Assembly (NCBI RefSeq): GCF_012489685.1 | Contig: NC_080044.1 | Coordinates: 26,144,369 to 26,208,368, forward strand | Origin: Lotus japonicus | Taxonomy: Eukaryota; Streptophyta; Magnoliopsida; Fabales; Fabaceae | Direction of reading: 5' to 3' | Length of the DNA: 64,000 nucleotides | Shown: piece after piece, positions 36,101 through 46,931 of the stretch | Layout: the number at the start of each line of letters is the position of its first letter | Numbering within the stretch: position 1 is the first letter of the stretch | Translations under genes and position numbers: made by a program | Notes under the pieces: model-generated | The model's database searches: none | What the model saw: only the letters and a program-made list of their open reading frames with translations | Told to the model about the DNA's origin: nothing

Positions 36101-36777
36101 AATGAAAAGTACTTCTGAGTGCCCTCGCTCAACGATGCACTAATGTGGTTAGTAGAAAGATACTCGAAAAGATCCGAGTCTGGGAACACCACTTTCTTTC
36201 GACTACAGTCCAAAAGACAATGGTAGTGGGATAACCAATCCATCCCTAGGATTACATCTAGGTTTTTAAGGGGTAGACATACTAGATTGGCATGAAAAGT
36301 TCTATCTCTATATACTACTGAACAGTGCATGCATGCGGCATTAGCAATTAGGGTCCTAGCAGGTGTAGTTACCACAAGATCAAAACTCAAAGTAGTAATA
36401 GGCAGATGCAGTCTTGATACGCAATCCTTAGAGACAAAAGAATGAGTTGCACCAGAATCAAAGAGTACAGTTAGAAGATTACCGTCGATTTCACATTCTC
36501 CTCTGATCAATCCATCCGCTCCTTCAGCCTCTTCACCATCCATTGTATACACTCTTCCCTCCGCCACTGGGCGCTTCCCACTAACAACATTCACAGACGG
36601 TTCAGCCTTCGGTGCCTTGCAATCCACAGCCAGATGCCCGGATTTATTGCAGTTGTAGCATCTTGGTGGCATCGTGCAACTGTTTGCATAGTGCCCGACC
36701 GCTCCACATCGGAAACAAGTCACCTCACGGTTTGGGGTACGGCTTCCCGACCCTCCAGAAGTAGCAGCAGCAGCCAT
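33166..36777 (-). pseudogene. G1 pol: zinc knuckles, protease, RT, RNase H, integrase, chromodomain (one nonsense codon)
   Basis: Two CCHC knuckles ([28 protein letters not shown]), protease [10 protein letters not shown] and RT with [11 protein letters not shown] at its centre. RNase H follows (YCYASYQGL, stop, then [11 protein letters not shown] and ADALSRK). Integrase has an HHCC finger ([18 protein letters not shown]) and the triad [25 protein letters not shown]-terminal chromodomain-like segment ([16 protein letters not shown]) closes it. A TGA at 35029-35031 interrupts RNase H where Gly is usual. Just before it, the usual catalytic Asp of the YCDAS motif is Tyr. Otherwise the frame is open from 36777 to 33166. 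Confidence 0.9.
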
Positions 36778-37586
36778 CGACTTGTAAGATCCCGGGGTAA
36801 ACCCTCCCCCCGCAGGACGTTGATACGGCTTTCTCGCCTGAAATCTTCCCCTTCCTGAAAATTCTGTGGTGTCGACCTCACTGGTCCTCCTGTTCCAACC
36901 CTGTTCAATCTTCGATTCTTCATCAACTCCACCTCTGTGGCTTTCTCAACCAATGCTTGAAATCTCGTGATCCCCAACGGTCTTACTGAGTCCTCAATGT
37001 CATCTCTCAGTCCCCTCACAAAGCGCTTGCACATGTAAGGCTCATCAACTTGGTCACGGAAAAATCAAAAATGTTTTGCCAGAGACTCCAACTTAGCAGC
37101 ATATTCCGGAATGGTCATGCTCCCTTGTCTAAGAGTCAGAAACTGTGATTCACGCTCGTCACGAGCACTGTCAGGAAAATACTTCTCGAGAAAAGCAGTT
37201 CGAAAAGAATTCCAGTTCACCTCCACATGATTTGCTTCCATTATCCCTCTGGCGCCTCTCCACCAGTACTCAGCATCACCCAACAACAGAAAGGTTGCCA
37301 TCCCCACCTTGGCTCCCTCAGCAGTCTGTAACACACCAAAGATCTTCTCTATTTCATCAATCCAGAGATCCGCTTTGTCCGGGTCAGTACCTCCCGAAAA
37401 CTTAGGTGGATCCTGTCTCTTGAAATCATTCAAACCTTTGTTCTGATCCAGAGTCGCCTCCCTCTGACGCTGGTGTTGATCACGCGCTTCCTCCGCAGCA
37501 CGCCTCTGAGCATTGTCATTCGCTTGGTTAGTCATTGCCTGAGCCATAGTGGCCATCATCTCCGCTAGTTGATTCGTGTTCACCAT
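36720..37586 (-). pseudogene. G1 gag (nonsense codon and frameshift)
   Basis: Starts at 37586 (MVNTNQLAEMMATMAQAMTN) and has the chromovirus gag core (KADLWIDEIEKIFGV, then YWWRGARGIME and FLEKYFPDSARDER). A TGA at 37065-37067 follows ESLAKHF, where CGA (Arg) is usual, a change expected from CpG deamination. The frame continues (FFRDQVDEPYMCKRFVRGL) to about 36850. There a 1-bp indel near a G-run moves the glycine-rich tail into the frame that leads to the zinc knuckles of pol. Confidence 0.88.
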
Positions 37587-37778
37587 CGTCTGTTACCCCA
37601 AGAAAACTGTTAGTCCTAATCGTATGATAGCACCAAAACTATTCCATATGATTAAGTAACAATGCAATCAATTAGAACGAAAAATCGTTCTGCAGACACT
37701 CAATTTTCACTCTTTGCAGAGTCACACAACCTAGCACAGAAGACCTATTCCCCAAAGACTCCCAAAAGACTCGACTAA

Positions 37779-37791
37779 GCTCTGATACCAC
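37779..37791 (-). promoter_or_regulatory. Primer binding site of G1
   Basis: TGGTATCAGAGCT on the minus strand, two bases after the 5' LTR end at 37794. Complementary to initiator Met-tRNA. Confidence 0.88.
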
Positions 37792-38260
37792 AATGTAACA
37801 CCCCGATTCCAGGTGTCACTTTAGTAACTAAAAATAAACTTTACGCGGAAAACAGGTAATTTTTTTTTCCGTTTGATTCCTTTTAATAAAAGCGATAGAA
37901 AATAAAGACATAACCCATCAACTAAACTAACCGATATACAAATATATACACATGTACAGCCTCAGCTGCACTCCCACGTCACGCGCACTCGCAGTGACTC
38001 CAAAGTAGTGTGCCCGCAGGCAAATATATACAGAACCAGCACTGTAAGTAAAAGTATCAAATGTACAGTCATCCAAGAGAAAGTCGGCTCCAAAAATGGC
38101 CTGAACAAAAGACCCCTATACTCCGACAGACCCTCTGTGATTCCTCATCAAAAGAACCACACAAAAAGCCACACATCAGGAACCTACCCTGTCCCAAAAG
38201 TAAGACGAATCAGAGCTCAACACAAAAATGACGCTGCCTAACCTACCCTCCCAGTCCTGC

Positions 38261-38927
38261 TCACAGCTCCTCCTCCTCCTCCTCGTCGCTCGGCGAGTAG
38301 CTGTCCCCACTGCTCTCGGAGTCAGAGTCGGAATCCACCGTAATCATCTCGGTGTCCAAGTCCACGACCTCCCTCCTAACTGTCCTGCGCACCGTCCTAG
38401 TCGAGCCCGTCTCAACATCCACCTCTCCAGTAAGAACATCCTCCTCCACCACCCTAACCAGGGGATCCACACGGTAGCCGTGCGGGGAAGAGAAAGAAAA
38501 GAGACGTGAGGCAGATGGGACAACAGACTCCCTCTTCGGCTGCACGAGCCTCGAGGACGACGCCACGTCGGTAGGATCGATAGCAGTAGCAGGAGGTGGC
38601 GCAACAGGTGTAGCAACAACAGGCTCGATCTCCGCTGGGTCCTCGTCATCAGAAGATGAAGCCGGAGGTGGTGCAGGTGGTCCCTGACCAGTACCTGGTC
38701 CACAGCGAACTGAGGGCGGCAAGTCAAAGCTCAGCTCCATACGTCGTAGCACTCCTCTCGTCAAACGTCCACGCTCGTCTGTCCGGTCCTCCATGACCCT
38801 TCCCCGGTACGTCGCTCGGTGACCCGCAACATCGATCACCCAAGCGGTGGGGGCATGACGGTCCACCAACTCATACCTGATCCCCCCCCGAGGGAGAGAC
38901 CATCGAAAACCAGTCCGCCATCGACAT
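38261..38927 (-). pseudogene. LTR-encoded ORF in G1 (frameshifted copy)
   Basis: Homologous codon for codon to the intact ORF at 63103-63768. The conserved core includes YEL(V/L)DR(H/D)APTAWVIDV, AGHRATYRGRVMED and MELSFDLPPSV. It continues with a Pro/Ala-rich linker, HGYRVDPL, VRREV(V/M)DLDTEMITVDSD and an acidic tail. Here the G-run at 38882-38889 has eight bases against seven in the other copy. The ATG at 38927 is therefore out of frame with the body, although the body stays open from an upstream ATG. Function unknown. It would lie in the RNA leader upstream of gag. Confidence 0.65.
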
Positions 38928-39169
38928 CTGGCAGCAGGCCGACCGCCCAAACACAAACATGAAACCAAAGCCAAAGCGCTAGGGTCAACTCATGGAAATA
39001 AGTAATTATACACTCAACATGTGATAGGGGTATAGATATATATGTTGATATATATACATAAGTAATCCTAGCATGTTATTGGCTCTAACAATGCTTCAAT
39101 AAAACAAATAGCACACAATTCCAGTTAGAGTGAATGTATGCGTGAAAATGCAATCAATATGATCCGGAT

Positions 39170-39386
39170 AGTAGTGAAGCATTCCCGTTCTTCACTAGTG
39201 AAGCATTCCCGTTCTTCACTATTGATGAAGCATTCTCGTTCTTCATCCTTGACGAAGCATTCCCGTTCTTCGTGGAATGATGCATTGGTGAAGCATTCCC
39301 GTTCTTCACCATCGATGAAGCATTCCCGTTCCTCATTGAATTATGCATTGGTGAAGCATTCCCGTTCTTCACCAAATGATGCATGA
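39170..39386 (-). repeat. Array of short hairpin repeats in the G1 LTR
   Basis: Seven units share the core CATTCCCGTT (one has CATTCTCGTT) flanked by inverted arms. Arms seen: GTGAAG/CTTCAC, ATGAAG/CTTCAT and ACGAAG/CTTCGT, with flanking bases such as GGTGAAG/CTTCACC. The sequence of the arms changes but pairing is mostly kept. One unit (ATGAAG/CCTCAT) has a mismatch. The last three units are repeated at 46932-47040 by the tandem duplication. Confidence 0.85.
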
Positions 39387-41697
39387 TGCAATATGGTTAG
39401 CCAAACATCGAATCGTCCTCACAACACAAGCGTTTACTAAAAACCCAAACCCAAAACCCAAGAGTTAGTGTCGGTCAATACAACACAACTCCAACAACAA
39501 AACCCAATGTCAAAACCCAGAGTTAGTGTCGGTCAATACAACACAACTCCAACAACAAGAGTACTAAGGTACTCGGTGACTTTCAATCATCACCGTGGCT
39601 CACCCCCCTTTGGTGTCCAGCAATCCTCCAAAACCCACAACAAAAGTCGACTTTTCTCTGTCTTTCGCAATCATTTTCCCCTTTAGGTTCCCTATGGTTC
39701 ATTCAATAATGAAAACGTTGAAATTGAATTAGTCAGGTTATGAGTTTAATTTTTTGAAAACTAAGTTCTCTAAGGTCTTTAGTTTTCGAAATTCTATTCA
39801 TTCTAAGTTTTCCAAAAACCCTCCAAAAGAAATTTCCCGGGGAAAGTCTAAGTATACGAACAAATGGCTAAGTCTCAAACCCCACGTTTGAACTTGCCTA
39901 GGGTTGTTCATCTAACCCGAAATATCAAAGATCACCAGTTCAATGATTCCCCACTCCGAAGTCGCGTCAAAACGCACAATTCAATAACATCTCAACATCA
40001 TAAGTTATGGAAAACATCATAACATCAGTTCAACATCATAATCAATATCAAAGTAAAGCATAATTCGAATTTATCGACGCCTATCATGCAGTCATAGCTA
40101 ATAGTAAGTTGCCCTAACCTCGAGCTGCTCCAGTCTCGTGGTTTAAATATCCTTCACACGATTGCTCTGCAAAACCCAAAGTTCCTTCAACTGAATCTCG
40201 GAGAAAACAAAGCAGAAATCCAAACAAAATCGATTAGTTCGATCACAATACAACTCATTAACGAGAGACAAAGCATTAAAGCTTCAGAATACAACAATCG
40301 GGTACGAAAATACAAGTTTTCGAAAACGAAAAACTCCCCCCCCTTGAAATAGCTCTTGGCCATAAAGAGAAAAGAGCTCCGGCTCTTTTTCTTCGATCTA
40401 ATCTGTTTACAAGGTAGTTTTAGAGTAAAACTAAGGCAAAGAAACTGTCGGAAAAATTTTCGGACGATCAGATCGAAATACGGCTGTTCAGGGGCGTTTT
40501 GGTCCAAAATAAAAGCTCAAAACCTCAAAGTTATCACTTCGGAAAACAAATTTGACAGCAATGATCCTAACGACATTCGTAACAACTAATCCTAAAGACA
40601 CGAAGTCAGATTACGACTTTTCGACAGTAAAGTTTCGAAATGTGCGCCAAAAAGGGTTTTGAATCAGTTTTTCAGATCCTTGACAACACGATCCATATCG
40701 GCGAATACCGACGAAGGTTCTAGGCTCTTGGGCACGTATAGAAGATACCCCAACAGAGAAATCAGGAAAAACGGACAGTTTTACGAAAAGCCCGAAACTT
40801 TGAGCACAGAAACAGCTAAAGAAACGCAGTAGAAACAGTGATCAGAGGTAAGAATCAAGCTAGTTACCTCGATACCTTGAAGTAGGAACGAACTGCGCGA
40901 AGATCGGTCAAGTTTCGGCGAAAAAATTCTTCTCCCTCTCCTCTCCTTGAACTCGCGGCCTTGATGGAAGAAATGAGAAGATATTTTGAATTTTTAACTA
41001 TTTATAGGAAGGTGAAATCGCGGAAAAATGAAAATTTCGCGATTCCGATTTTTGCAGCACATTCACCGATGAATTCTAAGAGAGATTCTGGCGACAGAAT
41101 TCCAGAACTCAAAACAAATCTCTGACATTTGGGAAAAACGATCCATAAAATCCCAAAAGCGGTGTAAGTTAATCTGTCCCGAAAAACTACTTTTTGCTGT
41201 GATGGTCAGACGACAAAACTTTGTTCTGGAGAAATATTGGAAACATCAAAACAAATCTGGCACGCGGACGGAAACTTCGTTAAAAGTCTCGAATAGAAAA
41301 AGTCTTCATCCAGCGCTTGAATTTAGGGTTTCGAAGCAAAGAAGTTAGCGTCGTCGGACTTCCGAAAAGTGAATACTATCGTGCGTACAGTCCAGGGTTC
41401 CGAAATGAAACGCTGGTCGAAGGAAAAATAAAGAGAACCTTTAAATTTTCCAAGGATTTGAAATCTCACTTAATACGTCGCTCTAAAAGCGAAATTAGCC
41501 TATTCTGGACACTCTCGCCATAAGGCAGGTGTGCAGACGACTCGCACTAACTCTTAAAACAACTACGCAACATTCCTCAAGCAATTCCTGAACTTTCTTC
41601 TTCCTTAATATTTCTCAAACATCAAACTCCTGTCACGCTTACACTAATTCTACGCGTGAGTCGGAAATTAACTTGCTCTGTAAATCCAGGTCTTACA

Positions 41698-42484
41698 TAT
41701 AACTATTATTGAATTTGTATCACTTAATGTAAAATTTAACAAATACATTGATTCGAATGAGAGATCTAAGTAGAGAATAAATAAATATTAGTTACAAGAT
41801 TACCTTATCTTCAATATTGGAATTACTTTAAAAGATTTCGAATAATTGAACGTGAAATTTAAAGAAAGCTTTAAATGACATTTAAGATAATAAGTTATCA
41901 AATATTACTTTCATAAATATTAATAAATTGGAATTTAAAAGTAGCTTTTATATGGACAATAATGATACATAAATATGTGAAATGGTGTCTGAAATGAATT
42001 TGAAACAATCATGAAATTTAATTGAAGAATGCACGTGAATATTAGATAAACATCAGTTCTGGATTTTACTTCTCTATATTAGGTTTATAGCAATTTTATA
42101 ATTTGAATACTTTAACTTGGAATTGAAATTCAGCTTTAAAGCATATAAAAATGATTAAAGTCATTTTGAGTAAGTGTGAGAGTCTTTGCAAGACTAATTT
42201 CCATATGCATCGATTTGAGTGTGATATCGAAGTAAAAAACAAAGAAACATTAATTACCAAATTAAGTTTTCTTCAATGTTCGTATTGTGCATATTGAATT
42301 TGAATCTTTGAAAATGAAATTTAAATAGATCTTTATATGTCATTTAAGATCATCAGTTACCAAATCTATTTTGCTTACCTTGATTAAAGGTGAACCATAA
42401 TGATACAAAACCAAACATTAATGTTTCTTAAATAAATTTAAAACTGATATGAAATTTAATGAAGCAATGCAAGTGGATAACAAT
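41698..42484. repeat. AT-rich tandem repeat resumed (unit 3, partial)
   Basis: Continues the repeat interrupted by G1, starting with the target duplication TATAA. The landmark AGCAATTTTATAATTTG is at 42088. It stops at ...GGATAACAAT where element Z begins. Other copies continue AAATGTTAG or AAATTTAG at that point. Confidence 0.8.
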
Positions 42485-42654
42485 TGTTCCGTGCTGGAAC
42501 ATAGAGAGGGAAGGTAGTACCCAAAGTATGAGGACGACGATGAGAATGCTTAGAGAGAGAAGCTCTAACAGTTTAGAGAGAGAAAATGTAACTGAACTTC
42601 AATGCTATTATTATCCAAATGAGGTAAGAGTCCCTTACAATTGGTATTTCCCTC

Positions 42655-42664
42655 CTATTTATAG
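42655..42664 (-). promoter_or_regulatory. TATA box of the Z LTR
   Basis: CTATAAATAG on the minus strand inside the LTR, about 170 bp from its outer end. It sets the orientation of Z. The duplicate is at 50311-50320. Confidence 0.6.
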
Positions 42665-43312
42665 AGGTGGCGTTGGGCTTTGGCGCCTCTAACTTACCCA
42701 AGTGGGCCAGTTGGGCCTCGGGAAGGGAGGCCCAAGGTCATGGTGCGTTCCCCGCCCAGGCTCAGGCCTCCTGGGCGAGGGACCCAGGGGTCTCGCCTAG
42801 TAAACAAGTCCACAAGACACCGAGCTCGAAGCACGAAAGCTAAGTGTGTCCTTAAGCAAAAAACAAGGCGACATCCCTAAGATTACTGACTAAGACCTAA
42901 AAACCTTAAGAATCCAGAAGTGAAAAACAATGGCCAACATGGCCTGGTAAATAAAGCCTCTACAATCAACACTTTGGATCTTCAGCCGTGCCCTCCTCTT
43001 CCGGGCGATCCAAGTCCACAAGCAGGCTTGTGGCGAAGGGTTCTAGTCCGCCCACCTCAACATAGTTATGCACGTGCCTTGCATCGTGATACTCCGCTGC
43101 GTGTTGTGTCCATCTTTTGCGCTAAGCCTTGAAGTGACGCCGGGGTTAGTGAATCCACAAAATCTCAACCGCTACCTTTGACGTGCCCCTTCCAGTCACA
43201 TCACTTCTTTGACAATTTGAATTTCAACCAATCGGCAGCAACCGTTGCAGCTTTTCATTTAATCCGTCTTTCCCACTCCCTAGAATTTCGCAACCGCAAT
43301 CATGTCATTTCC

Positions 43313-43416
43313 TGACGTCATGGGGCACAACCTCTCTTTTTCCTCCACATCCCCCGGTAACCGTCCACAACTTCTTCCTACACGTTTTCCTCCACACGTC
43401 GCTCCCCGCTTATAAC
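43313..43416 (+). promoter_or_regulatory. Promoter-like region of the antisense transposon gene in Z
   Basis: TGACGTCA, a perfect bZIP/CRE-type palindrome, lies at 43313-43320. TATAAC lies at 43411-43416, about 120 bp before the ATG at 43533. The duplicate is 7,656 bp to the right. Confidence 0.45.
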
Positions 43417-43532
43417 AACATTGTCCTACTCACTCCTTCCGTTCCTTTGCGACTTACGAATCTTTGCTCCTTTACTCTCGCGCGAACTTGTCCAGTGTCA
43501 GGATTACCTTTGTTCCTTGCAATCCCTCTGCC

Positions 43533-45565
43533 ATGACTTCGAAGCGTCAGACTAAAAATCTCAAATGTAATGTCGTCACGGCCACCCCTCTACGGTGTGT
43601 TCCTCCCGTTCCCCCGCCCCCTCCAGGAGGCGTTCCTCTTGAAGAAAAAGAACTCATTGCCTTCCGAACGAGGACTTGGGAATCTTTGAGTGCTCCCGCC
43701 GTGAAGGCCTTGCCCGCCGGGACAATACCCAACCAACGGTCGAGTTTAGAAAAGGAATCATCCATTTGGGAGATTTCCTCAGAATCCGGTGGACTTTGTC
43801 ATGAGAAACCTCTTGACGAGCTTCTGCGTGTTCGTCCTGCTTACCCCTTGAACGCCCTTGGCTCCGCCCCAAAGACGGCTCCGTGGGTGATCCTCACTTC
43901 TTTTATGTGTATGGGTATATGTTCACAAGTTTAAAGATTAAATTTCCTTTTTCCCCTTTTATCTGCTCCGTTCTTCACAATATCAATGTGGCTCCTAGCC
44001 AACTTCATCCCAACAGTTGGGCCTTCCTCTGGTGTTTCAAAATTCTCTGCGACGCGATTCACCAGGAACCTGAACCTTCGACTTTCTTTTATTTCTATCG
44101 CGTATCTGTCCAGCCCTCCCCGCAACGTAACTGGGTTTCCCTAGAAGCCAGGACTGATCGTCAGCGCTTCAACCCCATCTGGCCTAATATCTCCATCGAT
44201 TTAGCCCGGAAATTCTTCAGGGTTGTGGTGTCCCACGAATACCCTGAGGTTTTTACACACAGAGATGGCACCGCTCGATTTCCTTTCTACTGGACTTAGG
44301 GCGCGCGCCAAATAGTTGACCCGTCTAAGGACTCCCTTACTCCTGAACACAAAGCTGTCATCGACTTTATGGCTCGTCTTGCCGTTTCAGACTGCTCTCG
44401 AGTGATTGGTAAATCTTCCTCTTTTACCCTTCTCGTTCTTTCTATTTTCGGCCGGCTTACACTTTTTTGTATATTTTTAGGACAAACTCACCGCGCCGAA
44501 GGGGAGCTTTTGGCGGCCTTTAAGAAGAAGAATAACGTCTCCTTTCCCCCTCGAATAAATTTAAAAGGCGACAAGGCATCTCTATTGAGAATCCAGGCGG
44601 GCGGAAAACGGCCTCTTGGCGAGGAGGATCCTCGCCCTTCCCCAAAAAGATTGAACTCCGGCGAGCCTTCAGGGACCATCCCAGCCCAATACGGTCTTGC
44701 CGACGGCTCACTTTCCCGCCCAACAGTTATCTCGTCGCCGCTTGGTCCAAACCTGACGTCTTCCGCCAACGCCCCTCCTCCACCTATTCATACTTCCACT
44801 CTTTCCTCAGGGTCTGTGAGTCGGGGATTCCCGTGTTCTCTAACTTTGTCATCAGCCCAAATGGCGCGAATGGATGAAGTTGTTAAGCAGCGTGGCTTGG
44901 ATAATGTCGCTGAAGGAGCTGTGGCGGGAGTGCTCCACGCACTCCACTGCTATAGGCGCTCCGCCCAGAGTGCTGACGAATTACTATCCGAAGTGGCGTG
45001 CCTGCGCGCTCTCAATTCTCAACTTGCTGAGGATCGCGAAGTGTTCGCCGCTCAACTGATTGCCAAGGAAGACTCCTTTTCCAAAGAACTAGCCGATCAG
45101 TCCGCTCGTGCTGAAGTTAGCTAAGAGTTCCGCGACAGGAGGATTTCTGAATTGGAGAAACCTCTTGCAGAGCTGCGGCAGGAGGCGCAACTAGAATCGA
45201 GCGCGAAAGCGGACCAAATAGCTTTGATGGAGGCCGATCTTGACAACCTTTGATCTGACCTGGCGAAGAAAGACAACCTTCTATCCTCCGCGAAGACTCA
45301 AGCTCATCTTGAGGTGAAGGCCTTAGAAGAAAGATTGAGGTCAGAGGCTGCCATTGCTGTTGTTTCCGAACGTGGCCGAGGCTTTTTCCTCGCCAAAGCC
45401 CAAGTTGAACACCTCCATCCTCTGATTGACATCAGCCAGATGGGAGCATTCAAGAGGGTGACTCCCACAGGATTGGTCGGGCCCGACGATCCTCCAGGCT
45501 TCGTCGCCGAGCGCTTCCTGACAAAAGAACACGTAGAGCCAACTCCACATGTTAGGAGTCCTTAG
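43533..45565 (+). pseudogene. Antisense 'putative gypsy-type transposon' gene in Z (copy 1, broken)
   Basis: On the strand opposite to Z. Starts MTSKRQTKNLK. After a frameshift near 43880 the conserved core reads GDPHFFYVYGYMFTSLKIKF, then FSPFICSVLHNINVAPSQLH and NSWAFLWCFKIL. I recall this as the plant 'putative gypsy type transposon' (Transposase_28) family. In-frame stops follow at 44297-44299 (after FYWT), 45122-45124 (after RAEVS) and 45253-45255. A 72-bp segment at 44409-44480 with GTAAAT...TTTTTAG ends looks like an intron. The C-terminal half is a coiled coil (LRALNSQLAEDREVFAAQLI) and ends THVRSP. The same lesions occur in copy 2, so decay predates the duplication. Confidence 0.7.
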
Positions 45566-45850
45566 ATTATCTTTGCCATTTTTGTACCAAGGGTCTCCCT
45601 CTTTGCAATGACTTCTTTTTAATGAGAACCCTAAGTTTTTACTATTTTTTCTATGAGTTTCAATTGTACGCCCCCCGCTAGGGAATGAACCATGCGGAAC
45701 GTCCCTCTTGGGGAATTTCCAAACGTCTGCCCAGGTGCCTTGACCACTGGCCAGGAACGTTCAAACCTTTATTGCAAGTCGCTCTTTTTCTAGGAAAAAA
45801 ACTCCTCGAGAAACTGCTCCAGCAATAACTCTCGGAAACTGAACTGGGCT
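45566..45850 (+). other. Spacer between the two antisense genes of Z
   Basis: Probable 3' UTR of the first gene (TTTTTAATGAGAACC near 45620) and promoter of the second. Confidence 0.4.
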
Positions 45851-45856
45851 TATAAA
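45851..45856 (+). promoter_or_regulatory. TATA box of the small antisense gene in Z
   Basis: TATAAA in GGGCTTATAAACAAG, 58 bp before the ATG at 45914. The duplicate is at 53507-53512. Confidence 0.6.
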
Positions 45857-45913
45857 CAAGAGCCAAAACGCAACAATCTTTACATTTCGTATGCTTTCCA
45901 AAACATTAAGGAA

Positions 45914-46303
45914 ATGGCTTCCCATATTGCTTGTCTGGAAGATCTCAGGAAGAAAGCTTTTGACGAAGACCTCTTCATCAACGTCAGGCATCCGGAAGAT
46001 CCCAGCGTCTACGACCTGGCCAACAAACTGTTGGGAATGGATCTGAGTCCTGAGATGGACGCTGTCCTCCAGGATTTTCTCTGCTTCGTGGAGGAAATTC
46101 AAGTGCTCTGCCGGCGGGAGCTGGATCTGCTAGAGGAGAAAGAAACGATGATAACAGCTCTGGAGACGGTGGAAGAAGGTCCTGAGAAGCAGGAGCTGAG
46201 CCGGAAACGCTGCAACTTAGAGTACAGGCAATACCGGTTGGAGCTTGAGAAGACAGAGCAGCGCAAAGAATGTAGGAAAATAAGGAGAGACCCCCCCTTT
46301 TAA
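45914..46303 (+). CDS. Antisense ORF of Z (copy 1), 129-aa coiled-coil protein
   Basis: Intact frame starting MASHIACLEDLRKKAFDEDL. Homologous over its full length to the antisense ORF of Sirevirus X at 9763-10155, with the same RHPE, FVEEIQ, LLEEKE and terminal RRDPPF landmarks. The middle and C-terminal parts are Glu/Lys/Arg-rich coiled coil, and no signal peptide is seen. It is antisense to Z and downstream of a broken transposon gene, yet remains open. A possible poly(A) signal (GAATAAAAG) lies about 20 bp after the stop. Function unknown. Confidence 0.8.
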   Translation: MASHIACLEDLRKKAFDEDLFINVRHPEDPSVYDLANKLLGMDLSPEMDAVLQDFLCFVEEIQVLCRRELDLLEEKETMITALETVEEGPEKQELSRKRCNLEYRQYRLELEKTEQRKECRKIRRDPPF

Positions 46304-46931
46304 ATGTATTAAGCCAAGTATTTGAATAAAAGTTTTGTTTCCCGAATTGTTCTGACGTGCACTATTATGAACATACGAGCAAACAAATAATCGAGATAGT
46401 AAATCGCCCCAATATAAACAGATAAATGAAGGGATAAATGTATAATTAAATGAGCGAAGGATAGTTGAGCGGGCGAGGCGGGCAGCCCGCCACTTATCTT
46501 CGCCTTTGTTCGTCGTCGTTTAACACGTGTTTTCAGTGCTAGCCTCCCAGTTTTGCGTGAGTAATTTTTCGAGAGTGTGCTACGTGTAACTAGGACTTTC
46601 GTTCGGTATTTTACCAAGGCTTTTGTTCGCACCAATATTTCCCGTAAGAGCAGGTGCGGCCCCTCCAACATTATTAGGTGGGGACTTACAGTTGCTCGGG
46701 GCCCAATGGCCATATGAGTTTACCCGAGACTTTTGGCCTAGTTAAAATGCTTCCTCCGTTTCGGGAAGACTCGACTCGCCCATATCTCGGGGTGGTTCTT
46801 TGGATAAAGAGCTTATTCGCGCACACCGCCAACGGGTGGCGGCGGGAAGCTCATCCGCACACGTCGCCTGCAGGGGCTTTGGTGAGCGCCGGACTTTCCG
46901 GAGTGATCCCCAGACATCAAGGTCGTGTTGG
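46304..46931 (-). other. Internal noncoding part of Z (copy 1)
   Basis: No supported gene. It includes a GC-rich stretch with GGGCGAGGCGGGCAGCCCGC at 46469-46488. It ends at the duplication junction. Confidence 0.4.

Larger units (their letters stand above)
32432..41697 (-). mobile_element. Ty3/gypsy chromovirus G1 (Tekay/Del-like), complete insertion
   Basis: Bounded by TG...CA and by a 5-bp target duplication TATAA at 32427-32431 and 41698-41702. The uninterrupted repeat copy at 31408 reads AATTATAACTATT, confirming the insertion site. Order on the minus strand: 5' LTR (41697-37794), PBS, gag, protease, RT, RNase H, integrase with chromodomain, polypurine tract, 3' LTR (33128-32432). The LTRs are about 98 per cent alike where both exist. 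Gag and pol carry disabling mutations, so it is non-autonomous now. Confidence 0.92.
37794..41697 (-). mobile_element. 5' LTR of G1, 3,904 bp, with internal ORF and hairpin array
   Basis: On the minus strand it starts TGTAAGACCTGG at 41697 and ends GGGGTGTTACA at 37794. A TATA box (CTATAAATAG, 40998-41007) places transcription start about 0.7 kb in, leaving some 3 kb of transcribed LTR. That part holds two ~22-bp GTGTCGGTCAATACAAC repeats (39460-39550), a hairpin array (39170-39386) and an ORF (38261-38927). The related LTR at 60214-64000 has the same order. Confidence 0.88.
39276..46931. repeat. 7,656-bp tandem duplication, copy 1
   Basis: Contains the outer part of the G1 LTR, 0.79 kb of AT-rich repeat and most of element Z. 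It is followed head to tail by copy 2 (46932-54587). The junction shares TGG with both parental sites. I noticed about nine single-base differences between copies, roughly 0.1 per cent. Confidence 0.92.
42485..46931 (-). mobile_element. Tat/Ogre-like gypsy element Z, 3' part (copy 1)
   Basis: The left end TGTTCCGTGCTGG is an LTR terminus. On the minus strand a TATA box (CTATAAATAG, 42655-42664) followed by the LTR end shows that the element runs right to left and that this is its 3' LTR. The inner LTR boundary was not resolved. Upstream of the LTR, in element sense, lie two genes on the opposite strand (43533-45565 and 45914-46303). The Tat assignment is inferred from the antisense gene and from a pol-like fragment at 54768-55204. 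Confidence 0.7.

Noticed and set aside
39170..39386. Regularly spaced repeats that look like a CRISPR array
   Set aside because: Units are contiguous hairpins within a plant LTR, without unique spacers, leader or cas genes.
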